DNA of 30,259 nucleotides, from the NCBI GenBank assembly GCA_937925645.1, contig CALAMB010000418.1, positions 1 through 30,259 of the forward strand. The letters are read 5' to 3'. Below, piece after piece: positions 7,364 through 18,543 of the stretch; within the stretch, counting starts at the first letter, position 1, and each line of letters starts with the position of its first letter. Both the position numbers and the translations under genes were made by a program. Source of the stretch: an uncultured Acidobacteriota bacterium. Its GTDB lineage: Bacteria > Acidobacteriota > JAAYUB01. The notes beneath the pieces were generated by a model that made no database searches, was not told where the DNA came from, and saw only the letters and a list, made by a program, of their open reading frames with translations.

Positions 7364-7404
7364 CAGGCGATATTCAATCGTCGAACAATCGAGGCACGGA
7401 CGGC

Positions 7405-10182
7405 ATGAGCGACCCTTCGGAATTCCAAATTCAGTGGGACCGGTTTCAAACCGGCGTCAACGCGTGCGTCGAGCGCCTGCTGAACGATCTGGAGGAGTGC
7501 TGGAACGACTGCCGGCAGGTCCTGGACGCCCACCAGCCTCGCCCAGACCAGCCGCCGCCGGATAAATCCGCCGGCATCGCCGCATTCGCAGAAACGCGCC
7601 GCCGGCTGGCCCGCGAACAGCTCCAAGAACCGCTGGCGCGGCTCAAGAGCCTGAACGCCTATCCGCGGGCCCTGCTGGCGTGGCAGAAATTCGAGCAGGG
7701 GCTGGCCGACCTGGCCCTGCTTCTGCCGGACCAAATCACCGTCCCGGGCACGGACATGCTGGCCGCGCTCCTGGATGCCGGCTGTGCGTGGCATCAGCGT
7801 CTGCGACTCCGCTGGCGGCGCCGACCCGTCATCGTTCCGCTGCGTTCGGCCATCATGGGCGGGATCGCCCCCGCCCGCCCGGTCTGGTTCCCGGTCATCG
7901 GCAAGTTCCTCCTGGCCTTGCTCACGGCCCAGCGGTACGCCGGCCGGGCCTGGCTGGTCAACCGGGCCGTGCTGGACCACCAGGAAATCGACCGGCCGCT
8001 GAGTCCGAAACGCATCACCGCCCGCACCCGGGAATCCGAACGGGACATCACCGCGACGATGCAGGCCGTCGCCGGCGTGCTCATGGACCGGCCCCGCTTT
8101 CACCGCGCCGTCCGGCACCGTTTCGCCCGGGGCGTGATCCGCGATGCCCTGAAGCCGCCACCGCCGCGGGACCTGAATTGGGAGTCGAGCGGTCAGCAGT
8201 GGCGGGAGCATTGGTGGAAGCAGGAGCAGGCGGTCACTGACGTCAATATCCTGGAGATCCAGTTGGAGCGCTTCGAATCGCGCCTGACCGGACACGCGGA
8301 ACAGTTGCAGGCATCCATCCATGCGGAATTCGATGAATTGCAAGATGTGATCGACCGGCTGCTGGAATGGCTCGCCACCCCCGTCACCACCGGTGGCGAC
8401 GGGGCGCCGCCGTGGCCGGAGTTCCGCCTGGTGCCCGCCGCCAGCCGTCTGGCTGATTTTGAGAGATTCTTTCTCGCGTCACTCGACGGATTGCCCAAGC
8501 AGACAGCCCGCCAGAACTGGCGGCTCGACAGTCCGGTGCCCCCCCGTTCGGCGGACACAATCTCGCCCCGCCAGGTGGCCCAGGAGGCGTTCCGGCGGCA
8601 GTCCCGCGAGCGGCTCGACGTCATTCTGGCCCGTGTCGGCGAACGGCATTCGACTGTGGTGACAGTGCTCGAGCGGGCGCGCGAAGTTATCCAGTTCGCC
8701 GCGGCGGACGGCAGCACAGCCATGGACTTGCGGGTGCGTCAGGAAGCCAGCGACAACGCGGTCTCCCTGCTGGCCAACCAGCGGCGGGAGATCGGCGCCT
8801 GGAAATCGGAGAGCGACCGCGACCTGCCGGCCGCGCTGGCGGCTCAGTTCACGGCGATGCGCCAGTTGCTGGCGATGCGGCGGCTGGGACTTCTGGCCAG
8901 CGCCTCGGAATACGGACTCGCGCGCTGCCTGACAATTGTCGGCGAGCACTCCCGGCGTGGTCTGCAGCGGTTGTTCGGCGTGACCATCGCCGCCACCGAG
9001 AAGGAATTGACGCATCTGCTCCGAATCATCGGCTGGAAGACATCGGGCGAATTGTACACCAGCGGCGTCACCCGGCGCCCCCGGTTGCCGGCGACCTTCA
9101 CGGCCGAAAGCGACATTGTCGATTCGTCCGCCCTGTACCACCGCCTGTTCCGCCAGGTACCGGTGGAAGATCCCCGTTTTTTGCAGGGGCGGGACCACGA
9201 ACTGGCCGCCCTGCACGAAGCCCGCCAGGCCTGGGACGCCGGCCACCCCACCTCCTGGCTGGTCGTGGGCGCGCGCGGCAGCGGCAAGACCAGCCTGATC
9301 AACTGCATCCTCCGAAAGTCATTCAGCGACGTGACCGTGCTGCGCGCCGAGTTCAAGGAGCGGATTCTGGACGCCGGTCAACTGCACGCGTACCTGGCCC
9401 GTCTGGCCGCGCTCGATGACCCGGACCGACTCGAGGAATGGCTGGGCGCCGGCCGGCGGGTGATCGTGCTTGAGGAACTGGAGCGCACCTTCCTCCGCCA
9501 GGTGGGCCGCTACGAGGCCATCCGGGCGCTGATGCGCCTGATCTCCGCGACCAGCCGGAACACGCTGTGGATCGTCGCCATCAACTGGAGCGCGTTCAAC
9601 CTGCTTCGAGCGGCGGTGGGTCTGGAGGCCGTGTTTTCCCACCGGCTGCGCATCGGCGTGGTGAGCGCCGCCGTGCTGCGGGAGGCGATCATGGCCCGCC
9701 ACTACTATTCGGCCCTGCGGATCGAGTATCCCCCGCCGGCAGCGCAGCGGCGCCTGGTACGGCAGACCCGGCAGGTCATCGGACGCCGCACCGATCCGGA
9801 ATCGGTCTTTTTCGACGCGCTGGCCACCGCGTCGGGCGGTTTGTTCCGCGCGGCCATCGACATCTGGCTGGGACAGATCGACCGGATCCAGGCGGGCGTG
9901 CTGACGCTGCGTCCGTTCGAGCTGCCGGACCTGACCCCGGTGATCGAAGACCTGGCGCCCGCCGAATTGTTCACCCTCGTCGCCATTACGCAGCACGGCA
10001 GCCTGGCCGTCGAGGAGCACGCCGAAGTGTTTCAGACGGACCTTTCCACCAGCCGCGCGCTGCTGGACGAACTGACCGCCCGTGAGATCATCGAACCGGA
10101 TCCGGCCCATCCGGGATATCGGATTCGGCCGGAAGCCATGAAGCTGGTGTACGAAGCCGTTTATCGCCGAGGCTTGATCTGA
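7405..10182 (+). CDS. Large protein with C-terminal P-loop ATPase and winged-helix-like end
   Basis: The 925-residue protein has an uncharacterised N-terminal part (about 1-570), largely helical and charged, with one fairly hydrophobic stretch near 160-180 ([16 protein letters not shown]). A short linker leads to a nucleotide-binding module: a Walker A loop GARGSGKT (622-629, K628), a Walker B strand VIVLEEL with E690/E691 in place of the usual Asp-Glu, and a sensor-like strand LWIVAIN. A C-terminal segment, about 860-925 ([20 protein letters not shown]), has the pattern of a winged helix. This is the architecture of AAA/STAND-type ATPases, and I do not recognise the N-terminal domain. It is followed 82 bp later by an MscS channel on the same strand with no terminator between. 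It may regulate or sense something for that channel; this is inference. Confidence 0.7.
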   Translation: MSDPSEFQIQWDRFQTGVNACVERLLNDLEECWNDCRQVLDAHQPRPDQPPPDKSAGIAAFAETRRRLAREQLQEPLARLKSLNAYPRALLAWQKFEQGLADLALLLPDQITVPGTDMLAALLDAGCAWHQRLRLRWRRRPVIVPLRSAIMGGIAPARPVWFPVIGKFLLALLTAQRYAGRAWLVNRAVLDHQEIDRPLSPKRITARTRESERDITATMQAVAGVLMDRPRFHRAVRHRFARGVIRDALKPPPPRDLNWESSGQQWREHWWKQEQAVTDVNILEIQLERFESRLTGHAEQLQASIHAEFDELQDVIDRLLEWLATPVTTGGDGAPPWPEFRLVPAASRLADFERFFLASLDGLPKQTARQNWRLDSPVPPRSADTISPRQVAQEAFRRQSRERLDVILARVGERHSTVVTVLERAREVIQFAAADGSTAMDLRVRQEASDNAVSLLANQRREIGAWKSESDRDLPAALAAQFTAMRQLLAMRRLGLLASASEYGLARCLTIVGEHSRRGLQRLFGVTIAATEKELTHLLRIIGWKTSGELYTSGVTRRPRLPATFTAESDIVDSSALYHRLFRQVPVEDPRFLQGRDHELAALHEARQAWDAGHPTSWLVVGARGSGKTSLINCILRKSFSDVTVLRAEFKERILDAGQLHAYLARLAALDDPDRLEEWLGAGRRVIVLEELERTFLRQVGRYEAIRALMRLISATSRNTLWIVAINWSAFNLLRAAVGLEAVFSHRLRIGVVSAAVLREAIMARHYYSALRIEYPPPAAQRRLVRQTRQVIGRRTDPESVFFDALATASGGLFRAAIDIWLGQIDRIQAGVLTLRPFELPDLTPVIEDLAPAELFTLVAITQHGSLAVEEHAEVFQTDLSTSRALLDELTAREIIEPDPAHPGYRIRPEAMKLVYEAVYRRGLI

Positions 10183-10264
10183 CCATGCCGCTGAACCGAC
10201 ACGATCCCGGATCGATCCGACCGCGCCGCAGCGTCATGATATCCCGGCCCCCGGAGATCGCCTC

Positions 10265-11089
10265 ATGAACACGATCATCTGGTCGCCGGCCATTTGGCCC
10301 GTCCTCATGAAGGCCCAGGATCCGATCCAGTTTCTCGAACGCACCACCCTGGGTCAGGTCCTGCTGGTCCTGCTGATCGTGATGGTCAGCCTGCTGCTGA
10401 TCCGCGGGCTGGTGGCCCTGGCCAACACGCTGGGACGAAAGGCGCCCCGGGCGCGCTTCTTCTTCAACCTCGTGGCGACCATCTGCCGTTTCGTGGTCTG
10501 GATCGCCGCGTTCCTGCTGATCTCCCAGATCCTGGCGCCCAGCCGGGAAACGTTCATCGCGATCATCGCCTCGGTGGGCATCGCCCTCGGCCTCGGCGCC
10601 CAGGATCTGGTCAAGAACCTCATCGGCGGGGTGATCATCCTCATCGAGCGGCCCTATCAGCTGGGCGACCGCGTGACGATCGGCGACGCCTACGGCGAGA
10701 TCGACCACATCGGGCTGCTGAGCACGAAACTGACCACTCCGGACGACACGCGGGTGACCATCCCCAACAGCGAAATCCTGACGGGCCAGGCCTGGAACGC
10801 GAACTCGGGCGTCCCCGCCTGCCAGGTGGTCACCGAACTGTACCTGCCGGCCGACGCCGATCCCGTCGCCGCGGTGGCGATCGCCCGGGAGGCCGCCTAC
10901 AGCTCGCCTTACCTGTTGCTCGCCAAGCCGGTCGTGGTCAACGTGGAGGACGGCTGGCAGGACTGCCCGTTCATGCGGCTCAAGGTCAAGTGCTACGTCT
11001 ATGACCATCGCCACGAGAAACGCCTGAGCACCGACATCACCGTCCGGGCCAAGTCGGTGTTCCGGGAACGGGGCATGCTGCGCCGCTGA
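10265..11089 (+). CDS. MscS-family small-conductance mechanosensitive channel
   Basis: The 274-residue protein has the minimal MscS layout. Two outer hydrophobic helices (about 28-55 and 75-98) precede the pore helix, [20 protein letters not shown] and then [13 protein letters not shown], with the Ala/Gly pattern typical of TM3. A beta domain follows with the signature [20 protein letters not shown], and then VTIPNSE and a C-terminal alpha/beta domain. The channel opens under membrane tension and releases solutes during hypo-osmotic shock, acting in the inner membrane. GGAG (10253-10256) lies eight bases before the ATG. The large ATPase upstream probably shares its transcript. Family membership is clear; the specific physiological stimulus is not. 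Confidence 0.92.
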   Translation: MNTIIWSPAIWPVLMKAQDPIQFLERTTLGQVLLVLLIVMVSLLLIRGLVALANTLGRKAPRARFFFNLVATICRFVVWIAAFLLISQILAPSRETFIAIIASVGIALGLGAQDLVKNLIGGVIILIERPYQLGDRVTIGDAYGEIDHIGLLSTKLTTPDDTRVTIPNSEILTGQAWNANSGVPACQVVTELYLPADADPVAAVAIAREAAYSSPYLLLAKPVVVNVEDGWQDCPFMRLKVKCYVYDHRHEKRLSTDITVRAKSVFRERGMLRR

Positions 11090-11123
11090 CCGCGGCTGCC
11101 GGACCGCTTCCGAGAGAAAAGAC

Positions 11124-11152
11124 TTGACCCTGTTCCCTCCATCCGCTAGAAT
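11124..11152 (+). promoter_or_regulatory. Sigma70 promoter of the initiator tRNA
   Basis: TTGACC (11124-11129) and TAGAAT (11147-11152) are separated by exactly 17 bp; each is one base from consensus. The tRNA begins 12 bp after the -10 box, so 5' leader processing would be short. Confidence 0.85.
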
Positions 11153-11163
11153 AACGCTCTTAT

Positions 11164-11241
<78 letters not shown>

Positions 11242-11248
11242 GATCGCG

Positions 11249-11275
11249 AACGGCCGTTTTCGGCCGTTTTTCTTT
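11249..11275 (+). terminator. Rho-independent terminator of the initiator tRNA
   Basis: An 8-bp stem (AACGGCCG at 11249-11256 with CGGCCGTT at 11261-11268) closes a TTTT loop and runs into a T tract (11267-11271, then CTTT). It begins eight bases after the CCA end. Confidence 0.88.
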
Positions 11276-11320
11276 GGGGACGGCGGCAGGCGGCGCAGGG
11301 CCGGCATTTCCCGCGGCACC

Positions 11321-11336
11321 GCGACGGGCCCGTCGC
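11321..11336. other. Perfect 16-bp palindrome upstream of the pyrG promoter
   Basis: GCGACGGG (11321-11328) is followed directly by its reverse complement CCCGTCGC (11329-11336). It lies about 33 bp before the -35 box of the pyrG promoter. It could be a protein-binding site, but such GC palindromes are also common by chance in DNA of this composition. Confidence 0.35.
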
Positions 11337-11368
11337 CCAACCGCCCTCCGGTTTCGCCACTCTTCCCT

Positions 11369-11396
11369 TTAACAAGACGGATGACATGACTATAAT
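11369..11396 (+). promoter_or_regulatory. Sigma70 promoter of the pyrG-kds operon
   Basis: TTAACA (11369-11374, five of six consensus bases) is followed after 16 bp by a perfect TATAAT (11391-11396). The transcript would start near 11403 and carry about 90 nt of leader before the pyrG ATG at 11494. Confidence 0.75.
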
Positions 11397-11410
11397 GGCG
11401 TGTGCGCCGC

Positions 11411-13927
<2,517 letters not shown>

Positions 13928-13931
<4 letters not shown>

Positions 13932-14887
13932 GCATGGACGTCGCCCGCAAAGTCCTCCGCATCGAGGCCGAGGCCATCCTCGCCCTGCTCGACAAGCTGG
14001 ATCAGCGGTTCGAGCTGGCGCTCAACATGCTGGAAGGGTGTCGCGGCCGGATCGTCACCACCGGCATGGGCAAGTCCGGCATCATCGCCCACAAGCTGGC
14101 CGCCACGTTCGCCAGCACCGGCTCGCCGTCGCTGTTCCTGCACCCCGCCGAGGCGATCCACGGCGATTTGGGCATGCTGGCCCGCGGCGATGTGGTGGTC
14201 GCCCTGTCCAACAGCGGCGAAACGTCGGAACTCGTCCGGCTCCTCGAGTTCATCCAGCGCCTGCAGATCCCGCTCATTGTGCTGACCGGCCGGCCCGACT
14301 CCACTCTGGGCCGCAGCACCCCGTGCTGCCTGGACATCGGCCTGCACCAGGAGGCGTGCCACCTCGGCCTGGCGCCCACGGCCAGCACCACCGCCGCCCT
14401 GGCCCTCGGCGACGCCCTGGCCGTGGCTCTCAGCATCCGCAAGGGTTTCCGGATGGAAGACTTTGCCCAGCTCCATCCGGGCGGCAAGATCGGCAAGCGG
14501 CTACGCCGCATCCGCGACCTGATGCGCGCCGGCGACGCCGTCCCCCAGGTCGAAGCCGGCGTGAGCATGAAGGACGTCGTGTACATCATGTCGGCCGGCC
14601 GGATGGGCATCACCGCGGTCGTGGACGCCGAACGCCGCCTCATCGGCGCCATCTCCGACGGCGACCTGCGCCGGCTGCTCGAGCGGCACGGCCCGGCGCT
14701 GCTCGACTTGACCGCCGGCGACTGTTTGAGCCGGTCGCCCAAGACCATCGACGCCGACGCGCTGGCCACCCTCGCGCTGGCGGTGATGGAGGAAAACAAG
14801 ATCACCAGTTTGTTCATCACCGATGACCTCGGCGTGCTGGCCGGCGCCATCCATCTGCACGACCTGTGGGAGACCGAACTCTTCTGA
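13928..14887 (+). CDS. kdsD: Arabinose-5-phosphate isomerase
   Basis: The 319-residue protein has the KdsD/KpsF layout: an N-terminal sugar isomerase (SIS) domain (about 40-175) with TGMGKSGIIAHK, the phosphosugar-binding ALSNSGETSEL and the conserved APTASTTAALALGDALA, followed by two CBS domains (about 200-262 and 268-319). It interconverts ribulose-5-phosphate and arabinose-5-phosphate, the substrate of KdsA. The start overlaps the kdsA stop as ATGA, with GGAG (13917-13920) seven bases before it. The CBS pair probably provides small-molecule feedback, as in other members; the ligand is not known. Its position between kdsA and kdsC makes the Kdo role, rather than a capsule or sorbitol role, most likely. 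Confidence 0.96.
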
Positions 14888-14902
14888 CACCGGAGGTCCG
14901 CC

Positions 14903-15448
14903 GTGCGCCGCGTTTCCCCAAAGCCCTGCGACCTGTCCCGGATCCGCCTCGTGGTGACGGATATGGACGGCGTCTGGACCGACGGCAGCATCTATCTGGA
15001 TGACCGGGGCATCGAGTGCAAGCGGTTCTCCGCCTACGACGGCCTGGCCGTCCGGCTGGCGACGGAGGCCGGCCTGCGGATCGCCGTCCTGTCGGGGCGA
15101 TCCAGCCCGGTGGTGGCCCTGCGGGCGTCCGCCCTGGGAGTCGAACGGGTCATCCAGAACAGCGCGGACAAAGGGCCCGACTTCCTGAAGCTGTGCCAGG
15201 AAATGGGCGTGCCGCCCGGCGAGACCGTCTACGCCGGCGACGACCTGCCCGACCTGGCGCCCATGGCCCTGGCGGGCGCCGCCGTCGCGGTGCCCAACGC
15301 CCCCGAGGACGTCCGGCGCGCCGCCGACTGGCTGACCGATTCGCCCGGCGGCACCGGCGCGATCCGCGAGATCGTGGAGTGGCTGCTCCGGGAGACCGGC
15401 CGCTGGGACGACGTCCTGAAGCGGTACGGCCCCGCGGGCCGCGCCTGA
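14903..15448 (+). CDS. kdsC: Kdo-8-phosphate phosphatase (HAD superfamily)
   Basis: The 181-residue cap-less HAD phosphatase has motif I VVTDMDGVWTDG with nucleophile D20 and acid D22, motif II VLSGRSS, a conserved lysine in NSADKGPDF, and motif III YAGDDLPDLAPM. Length and motif spacing match KdsC, which removes phosphate from Kdo-8-phosphate and works as a tetramer. The GTG start at 14903 is well placed six bases after CGGAGG (14891-14896). It lies 15 bp after kdsD and completes the pathway to free Kdo. In many delta-proteobacteria the next genes are lptC, lptA and lptB; here the next gene is an export permease instead. Confidence 0.95.
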   Translation: MRRVSPKPCDLSRIRLVVTDMDGVWTDGSIYLDDRGIECKRFSAYDGLAVRLATEAGLRIAVLSGRSSPVVALRASALGVERVIQNSADKGPDFLKLCQEMGVPPGETVYAGDDLPDLAPMALAGAAVAVPNAPEDVRRAADWLTDSPGGTGAIREIVEWLLRETGRWDDVLKRYGPAGRA

Positions 15449-15497
15449 TCCCGCCGCCCGGCGAGCGCCGCGGCCCCACGGACCGGAGGCACGATTC

Positions 15498-16310
15498 ATG
15501 ACCCAGCGCCCCTCGATGATCCAGAAGATCCGCTACTACTACAACCAGCGGGACCTGCTGCTGAGCTACGTGCGCAAGGACCTGAAGGAGCGCTACGTCG
15601 GCTCCGTCATCGGCTTCTACTGGTCGGTGCTCAATCCGCTCATCCTGCTCGGCATCTATACCTTCGTCTTTTCGGTCATCTTCCGGGTCCGCTTCGGGGC
15701 GCAAGAGGGGCTGGTGCACGCGGCACTCTACATCTTCTGCGGCATGGTGCCGTGGATGGCCTTCAGCGAGGCCGTCGGCCGCTCCACCGGCGTGCTCATC
15801 GACAACGCCAACCTGATCAAGAAGGTGATGTTCCCGTCGAAAATCCTGCCCATGTACCTGGTTTTTTCCCACGCGGTGAATCTGCTCATCGGCTTCGCCA
15901 TTCTGCTGGGCGCCGCGATAATGGCCGGCATGCCCCCCACTCCGTACCTGGCCTTCCTGCCCCTGTATGTGGGCGCGCAATTGCTCCTTACCCTGGGGTG
16001 TTGCTGGTGGGGCGCCGCCCTGAACGTCTTTGTTCGCGACATGGCCCAGGTGATCAACCAGTTCCTGATCATCTGGATGTACCTGACCCCCATCTTCTAC
16101 TCGGTGGATTTCATTCCCGAATCGTTCCAGCGGTACGCCTATCTCAATCCCATGACGCACCTGATCGAAGGTTATCGGGACATGTTTCTCGACGGCTGCA
16201 TGCCGGACCTGGGCGGGCTCGGCATCTTCACGCTCTTCGCGCTGGCCGTGTGCGCCACGGGCTACCTGTTCTTCACGCGGAACCAGCACAGCTTCGCCGA
16301 CATCCTGTAA
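15498..16310 (+). CDS. ABC-2 type polysaccharide export permease (Wzm-like)
   Basis: The 270-residue inner-membrane protein has the ABC-2 export permease pattern. A cytoplasmic start, DLLLSYVRKDLKERYVGSVI followed by GFYWSVLNP, is characteristic of Wzm/KpsM/TagG permeases. Six hydrophobic helices follow (starting near residues 48, 75, 122, 150, 178 and 235), with a conserved periplasmic stretch of the type TPIFYSVDFIPE and NPMTHLIEGYRDMF near the end. Such permeases move undecaprenyl-linked O-antigen or capsule chains across the membrane with a separate Wzt-type ATPase. No ATPase gene is adjacent: upstream is kdsC and downstream a repeat cluster and pgi. GGAGG (15485-15489) lies eight bases before the ATG. 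O-antigen, capsule or teichoic-type substrates cannot be separated from the sequence. Confidence 0.88.
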   Translation: MTQRPSMIQKIRYYYNQRDLLLSYVRKDLKERYVGSVIGFYWSVLNPLILLGIYTFVFSVIFRVRFGAQEGLVHAALYIFCGMVPWMAFSEAVGRSTGVLIDNANLIKKVMFPSKILPMYLVFSHAVNLLIGFAILLGAAIMAGMPPTPYLAFLPLYVGAQLLLTLGCCWWGAALNVFVRDMAQVINQFLIIWMYLTPIFYSVDFIPESFQRYAYLNPMTHLIEGYRDMFLDGCMPDLGGLGIFTLFALAVCATGYLFFTRNQHSFADIL

Positions 16311-16332
16311 CCGGGGTGAATCGAAGAAGAAA

Positions 16333-16358
16333 TTCACCGCTGAGGACGCAGAGGGCAC
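16333..16358 (+). repeat. Dispersed repeat, copy 2 (CACCGCTGAGGACGCAGAGG type)
   Basis: TTCACCGCTGAGGACGCAGA followed by GGGCAC matches the minus-strand reading of 1015-1046 at 23 of 26 positions. It is the first half of the second repeat cluster. Confidence 0.85.
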
Positions 16359-16381
16359 AAAAGATTCGATGGACCCCATTG

Positions 16382-16450
16382 CCCAGGTCTCAGAACAAAG
16401 GTCCGAGGTCCAAGTCCCGATGTCCGAATTCCGATGTCCGAAGTCCGATC
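16382..16450 (+). repeat. CCCAGGTC word and seven degenerate heptamers (GTCCGAT family)
   Basis: The block starts with a 25-nt word (16382-16406) matching the reverse complement of 879-903 at 21 positions. From 16401 to 16449 the sequence reads as seven consecutive heptamers: GTCCGAG, GTCCAAG, TCCCGAT, GTCCGAA, TTCCGAT, GTCCGAA and GTCCGAT. The array ends five bases before the pgi ribosome-binding site, so it sits in the 5' untranslated region of pgi. Confidence 0.88.
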
Positions 16451-16463
16451 ACCCGGAGGTCCC

Positions 16464-17843
16464 ATGGATTACCGCGTTGAACTGCCGGACGGGTTCTGCC
16501 TGAACTACGCCAACGTGATGCGCGACAAGATCGGTCCGCTGGGCCTGGCGGCGGACGCTCTCGCCGAGCGGCCGGAAATCGACGCGGCCCTGGACGCGCT
16601 GGCGGTCATGCGCCGCAGCGGCGACGTCCGCGGACACGACGAGAAGGTGTACTTCACCCGCCTGGCCTACCAGGAACAGGACGCTCCCGACCGGCTGCGC
16701 GCCATCGCCGAATGGGGCGCCGACGTCCGCTCCCGCTGCCGCGCCGTGGTGTCGCTCGGCATCGGCGGCTCGTACCTGGGCAACCAGGTGCTGGCCGACG
16801 CCCTGCTGTCGCCGCTCTGGAACTCCCTGGCGAGCCCGGGCGCCGCGCCGCGGATTTTTTTCTCCGGCAACAACGCGGACCCCCAGTCGATCCGCGACCT
16901 GGACAAGATCCTGGACCTGGAGCGGACCATGTTCGTGGTGATCTCCAAGTCGGGCACCACCACCGAGACCATGGCCGCGTTCCTCCATTTCTACAACCGC
17001 TGCCGCGCCGCCGGCCTCGACCCGAGCCGGCACTTCACCGCGGTGACCGATCCGGAGCGCGGCGTCCTGCTGCAGATCGCCCGGCAGGAACGGTTCCCGC
17101 GCTTCGAAGTGCCGCCCGGCGTGGGCGGACGCTTCTCGGTGCTTACCGACGTGGGCCTGCTCATCGCCGCTGCCGCCGGCATCGCCATCCCGGAGCTGCT
17201 GGCGGGGGCCCGGACCATGGTAGAGGCGGCCGAAAACCGAGACCTGCACCGGAATCCTCCCTGCCTCTACGCCGCCCTCTGCCACGAACTCTACCGGGGC
17301 TCGGGCATCCACGAGGCGGTGCTCATGCCGTACAGCGACCGGCTTAAGTCGTTCGCCCTCTGGTACGTCCAGCTCCTGGCCGAAAGCCTCGGCAAGGAGA
17401 AGAACCGCCGCGGCGAGACGGTCCACGAGGGACGCACGCCCATCGCCGCCGTCGGGACGTCCGACATGCACGCCCAGACGCAGCAGCACCAGGGCGGCAA
17501 AAAGAACAAGCTGGTCACCACCATCGCCGTCGAGGACTTCGGCGCCGACGAGATCACCCTGTCCAGCGAGGGCCCGTGGACGCGGGAACTGGCCTTTGTC
17601 GCCGGCCGGAGCTTCGGCCGGCTGCTGCGGGCGGCGCGGGTGGCCAACGAGGAGGCGCTGGCCGCCGACGGCCGGCCGAGCTGCTCCATCGCCATCCCGC
17701 GGCTGTCGCCGTACACGCTGGGCCAGCTGTTCCTCTTCTTCGAGCTGGCCACCGCGTTCGAGGGCGAGCTGCTCGACGTGAACGCCTTCGACCAGCCGGG
17801 CGTCGAAAACTACAAGAAACTGATGAAGGAGCTGCTGCGCTGA
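16464..17843 (+). CDS. pgi: Glucose-6-phosphate isomerase
   Basis: The 459-residue protein interconverts glucose-6-phosphate and fructose-6-phosphate in the cytoplasm. Signatures include SLGIGGSYLGNQVL, the phosphosugar-binding SKSGTTTETMAAF, the PGI signature GVGGRFSVLTDVG, and the C-terminal FDQPGVENYKKL with the catalytic-region lysine. The length fits the shorter bacterial PGI group rather than the roughly 550-residue enterobacterial form. An ATG at 16434 is in frame, but it lies inside the heptamer repeat; I choose 16464 because GGAGG (16455-16459) is five bases upstream and family homology begins there. No convincing promoter is visible between the repeat array and the start. The endonuclease V gene starts one base after the stop, suggesting co-transcription. 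Confidence 0.95.
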   Translation: MDYRVELPDGFCLNYANVMRDKIGPLGLAADALAERPEIDAALDALAVMRRSGDVRGHDEKVYFTRLAYQEQDAPDRLRAIAEWGADVRSRCRAVVSLGIGGSYLGNQVLADALLSPLWNSLASPGAAPRIFFSGNNADPQSIRDLDKILDLERTMFVVISKSGTTTETMAAFLHFYNRCRAAGLDPSRHFTAVTDPERGVLLQIARQERFPRFEVPPGVGGRFSVLTDVGLLIAAAAGIAIPELLAGARTMVEAAENRDLHRNPPCLYAALCHELYRGSGIHEAVLMPYSDRLKSFALWYVQLLAESLGKEKNRRGETVHEGRTPIAAVGTSDMHAQTQQHQGGKKNKLVTTIAVEDFGADEITLSSEGPWTRELAFVAGRSFGRLLRAARVANEEALAADGRPSCSIAIPRLSPYTLGQLFLFFELATAFEGELLDVNAFDQPGVENYKKLMKELLR

Positions 17844-17844
17844 G

Positions 17845-18543
17845 ATGGCCCGTTTCGTTCTGCCCCACTTGCCCACGGTTCCCGACGCGCGCGCGGCCGC
17901 GGCCCTCCAGCGGGAGCTGGCCGGCCGGGTGCGCCTGGAGCCCCTGGCGGCGCCCCCGCGGACCATCGCCGGAACCGACCTCGCCTTCGACCCGCGGGCG
18001 GGCCTGGCGCACGCCGCCGTCGTCATCGTGGACGCCGCGACGCTGGCGCCCGTGACCGCCGCCGCGGTGACCCGGCCCGTGGATTTCCCCTACGTGCCCG
18101 GCCTGCTTTCTTTTCGCGAAATTCCCGCGCTGCTGGACTGCCTGGAGCGCCTGGGGGAGCTGCCGGACCTGTTCATCTGCGACGGCCAGGGCATCGCCCA
18201 CCCCCGCGCCTTCGGCCTGGCCGCCCACCTGGGCGTGCTGCTGGACCGCCCGTCCATCGGCTGCGCCAAGAGCCGGCTGGTGGGCGAGCACGCCGAGCCG
18301 CACGCCGACCGCGGCGGTCAGGCGGAGCTGTGCTACCAGGGAAGAGTGGTGGGAGCCGTGCTCAGGACCCGCCGCAACGTCCGGCCGCTTTATATCTCAC
18401 CCGGCCACCGCGTCACCGTCGCCGACGCGACGGCACTCGTGCTGGCCACCGCGACACGCTTCCGGGTGCCGGAACCCATCCGCCTGGCGCACCGCCTGGC
18501 GGCCGAGGAAAAACGAAACCATCAACGCCGGAGTGCCCCATGA
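17845..18543 (+). CDS. nfi: Endonuclease V (deoxyinosine 3'-endonuclease)
   Basis: The 232-residue protein is a typical endonuclease V, which nicks DNA one phosphodiester 3' of deoxyinosine and so starts repair of deaminated adenine. The three catalytic acids are visible: D45 in GTDLAFD, E92 in YVPGLLSFREIP and D113 in DGQGIAHPR. The Tyr wedge-region motif and CAKSRLVGEH also match. The start codon follows the pgi stop by one base; the only ribosome site is AAGGAG about a dozen bases upstream, inside pgi, so translation may depend on coupling. Its stop overlaps the start of the downstream AlaX-type gene by four bases (ATGA). The gene has the same base composition as its neighbours and shows no sign of transfer. 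Confidence 0.93.
   Translation: MARFVLPHLPTVPDARAAAALQRELAGRVRLEPLAAPPRTIAGTDLAFDPRAGLAHAAVVIVDAATLAPVTAAAVTRPVDFPYVPGLLSFREIPALLDCLERLGELPDLFICDGQGIAHPRAFGLAAHLGVLLDRPSIGCAKSRLVGEHAEPHADRGGQAELCYQGRVVGAVLRTRRNVRPLYISPGHRVTVADATALVLATATRFRVPEPIRLAHRLAAEEKRNHQRRSAP

Noticed and set aside
16434..16463. Earlier ATG for pgi
   Set aside because: It lies inside the heptamer repeat array and has no ribosome site; GGAGG directs the ATG at 16464.
16449..18026. 525-codon minus-strand frame across pgi and nfi
   Set aside because: Both genes on the plus strand have catalytic motifs; the antisense frame has none and no ribosome site.
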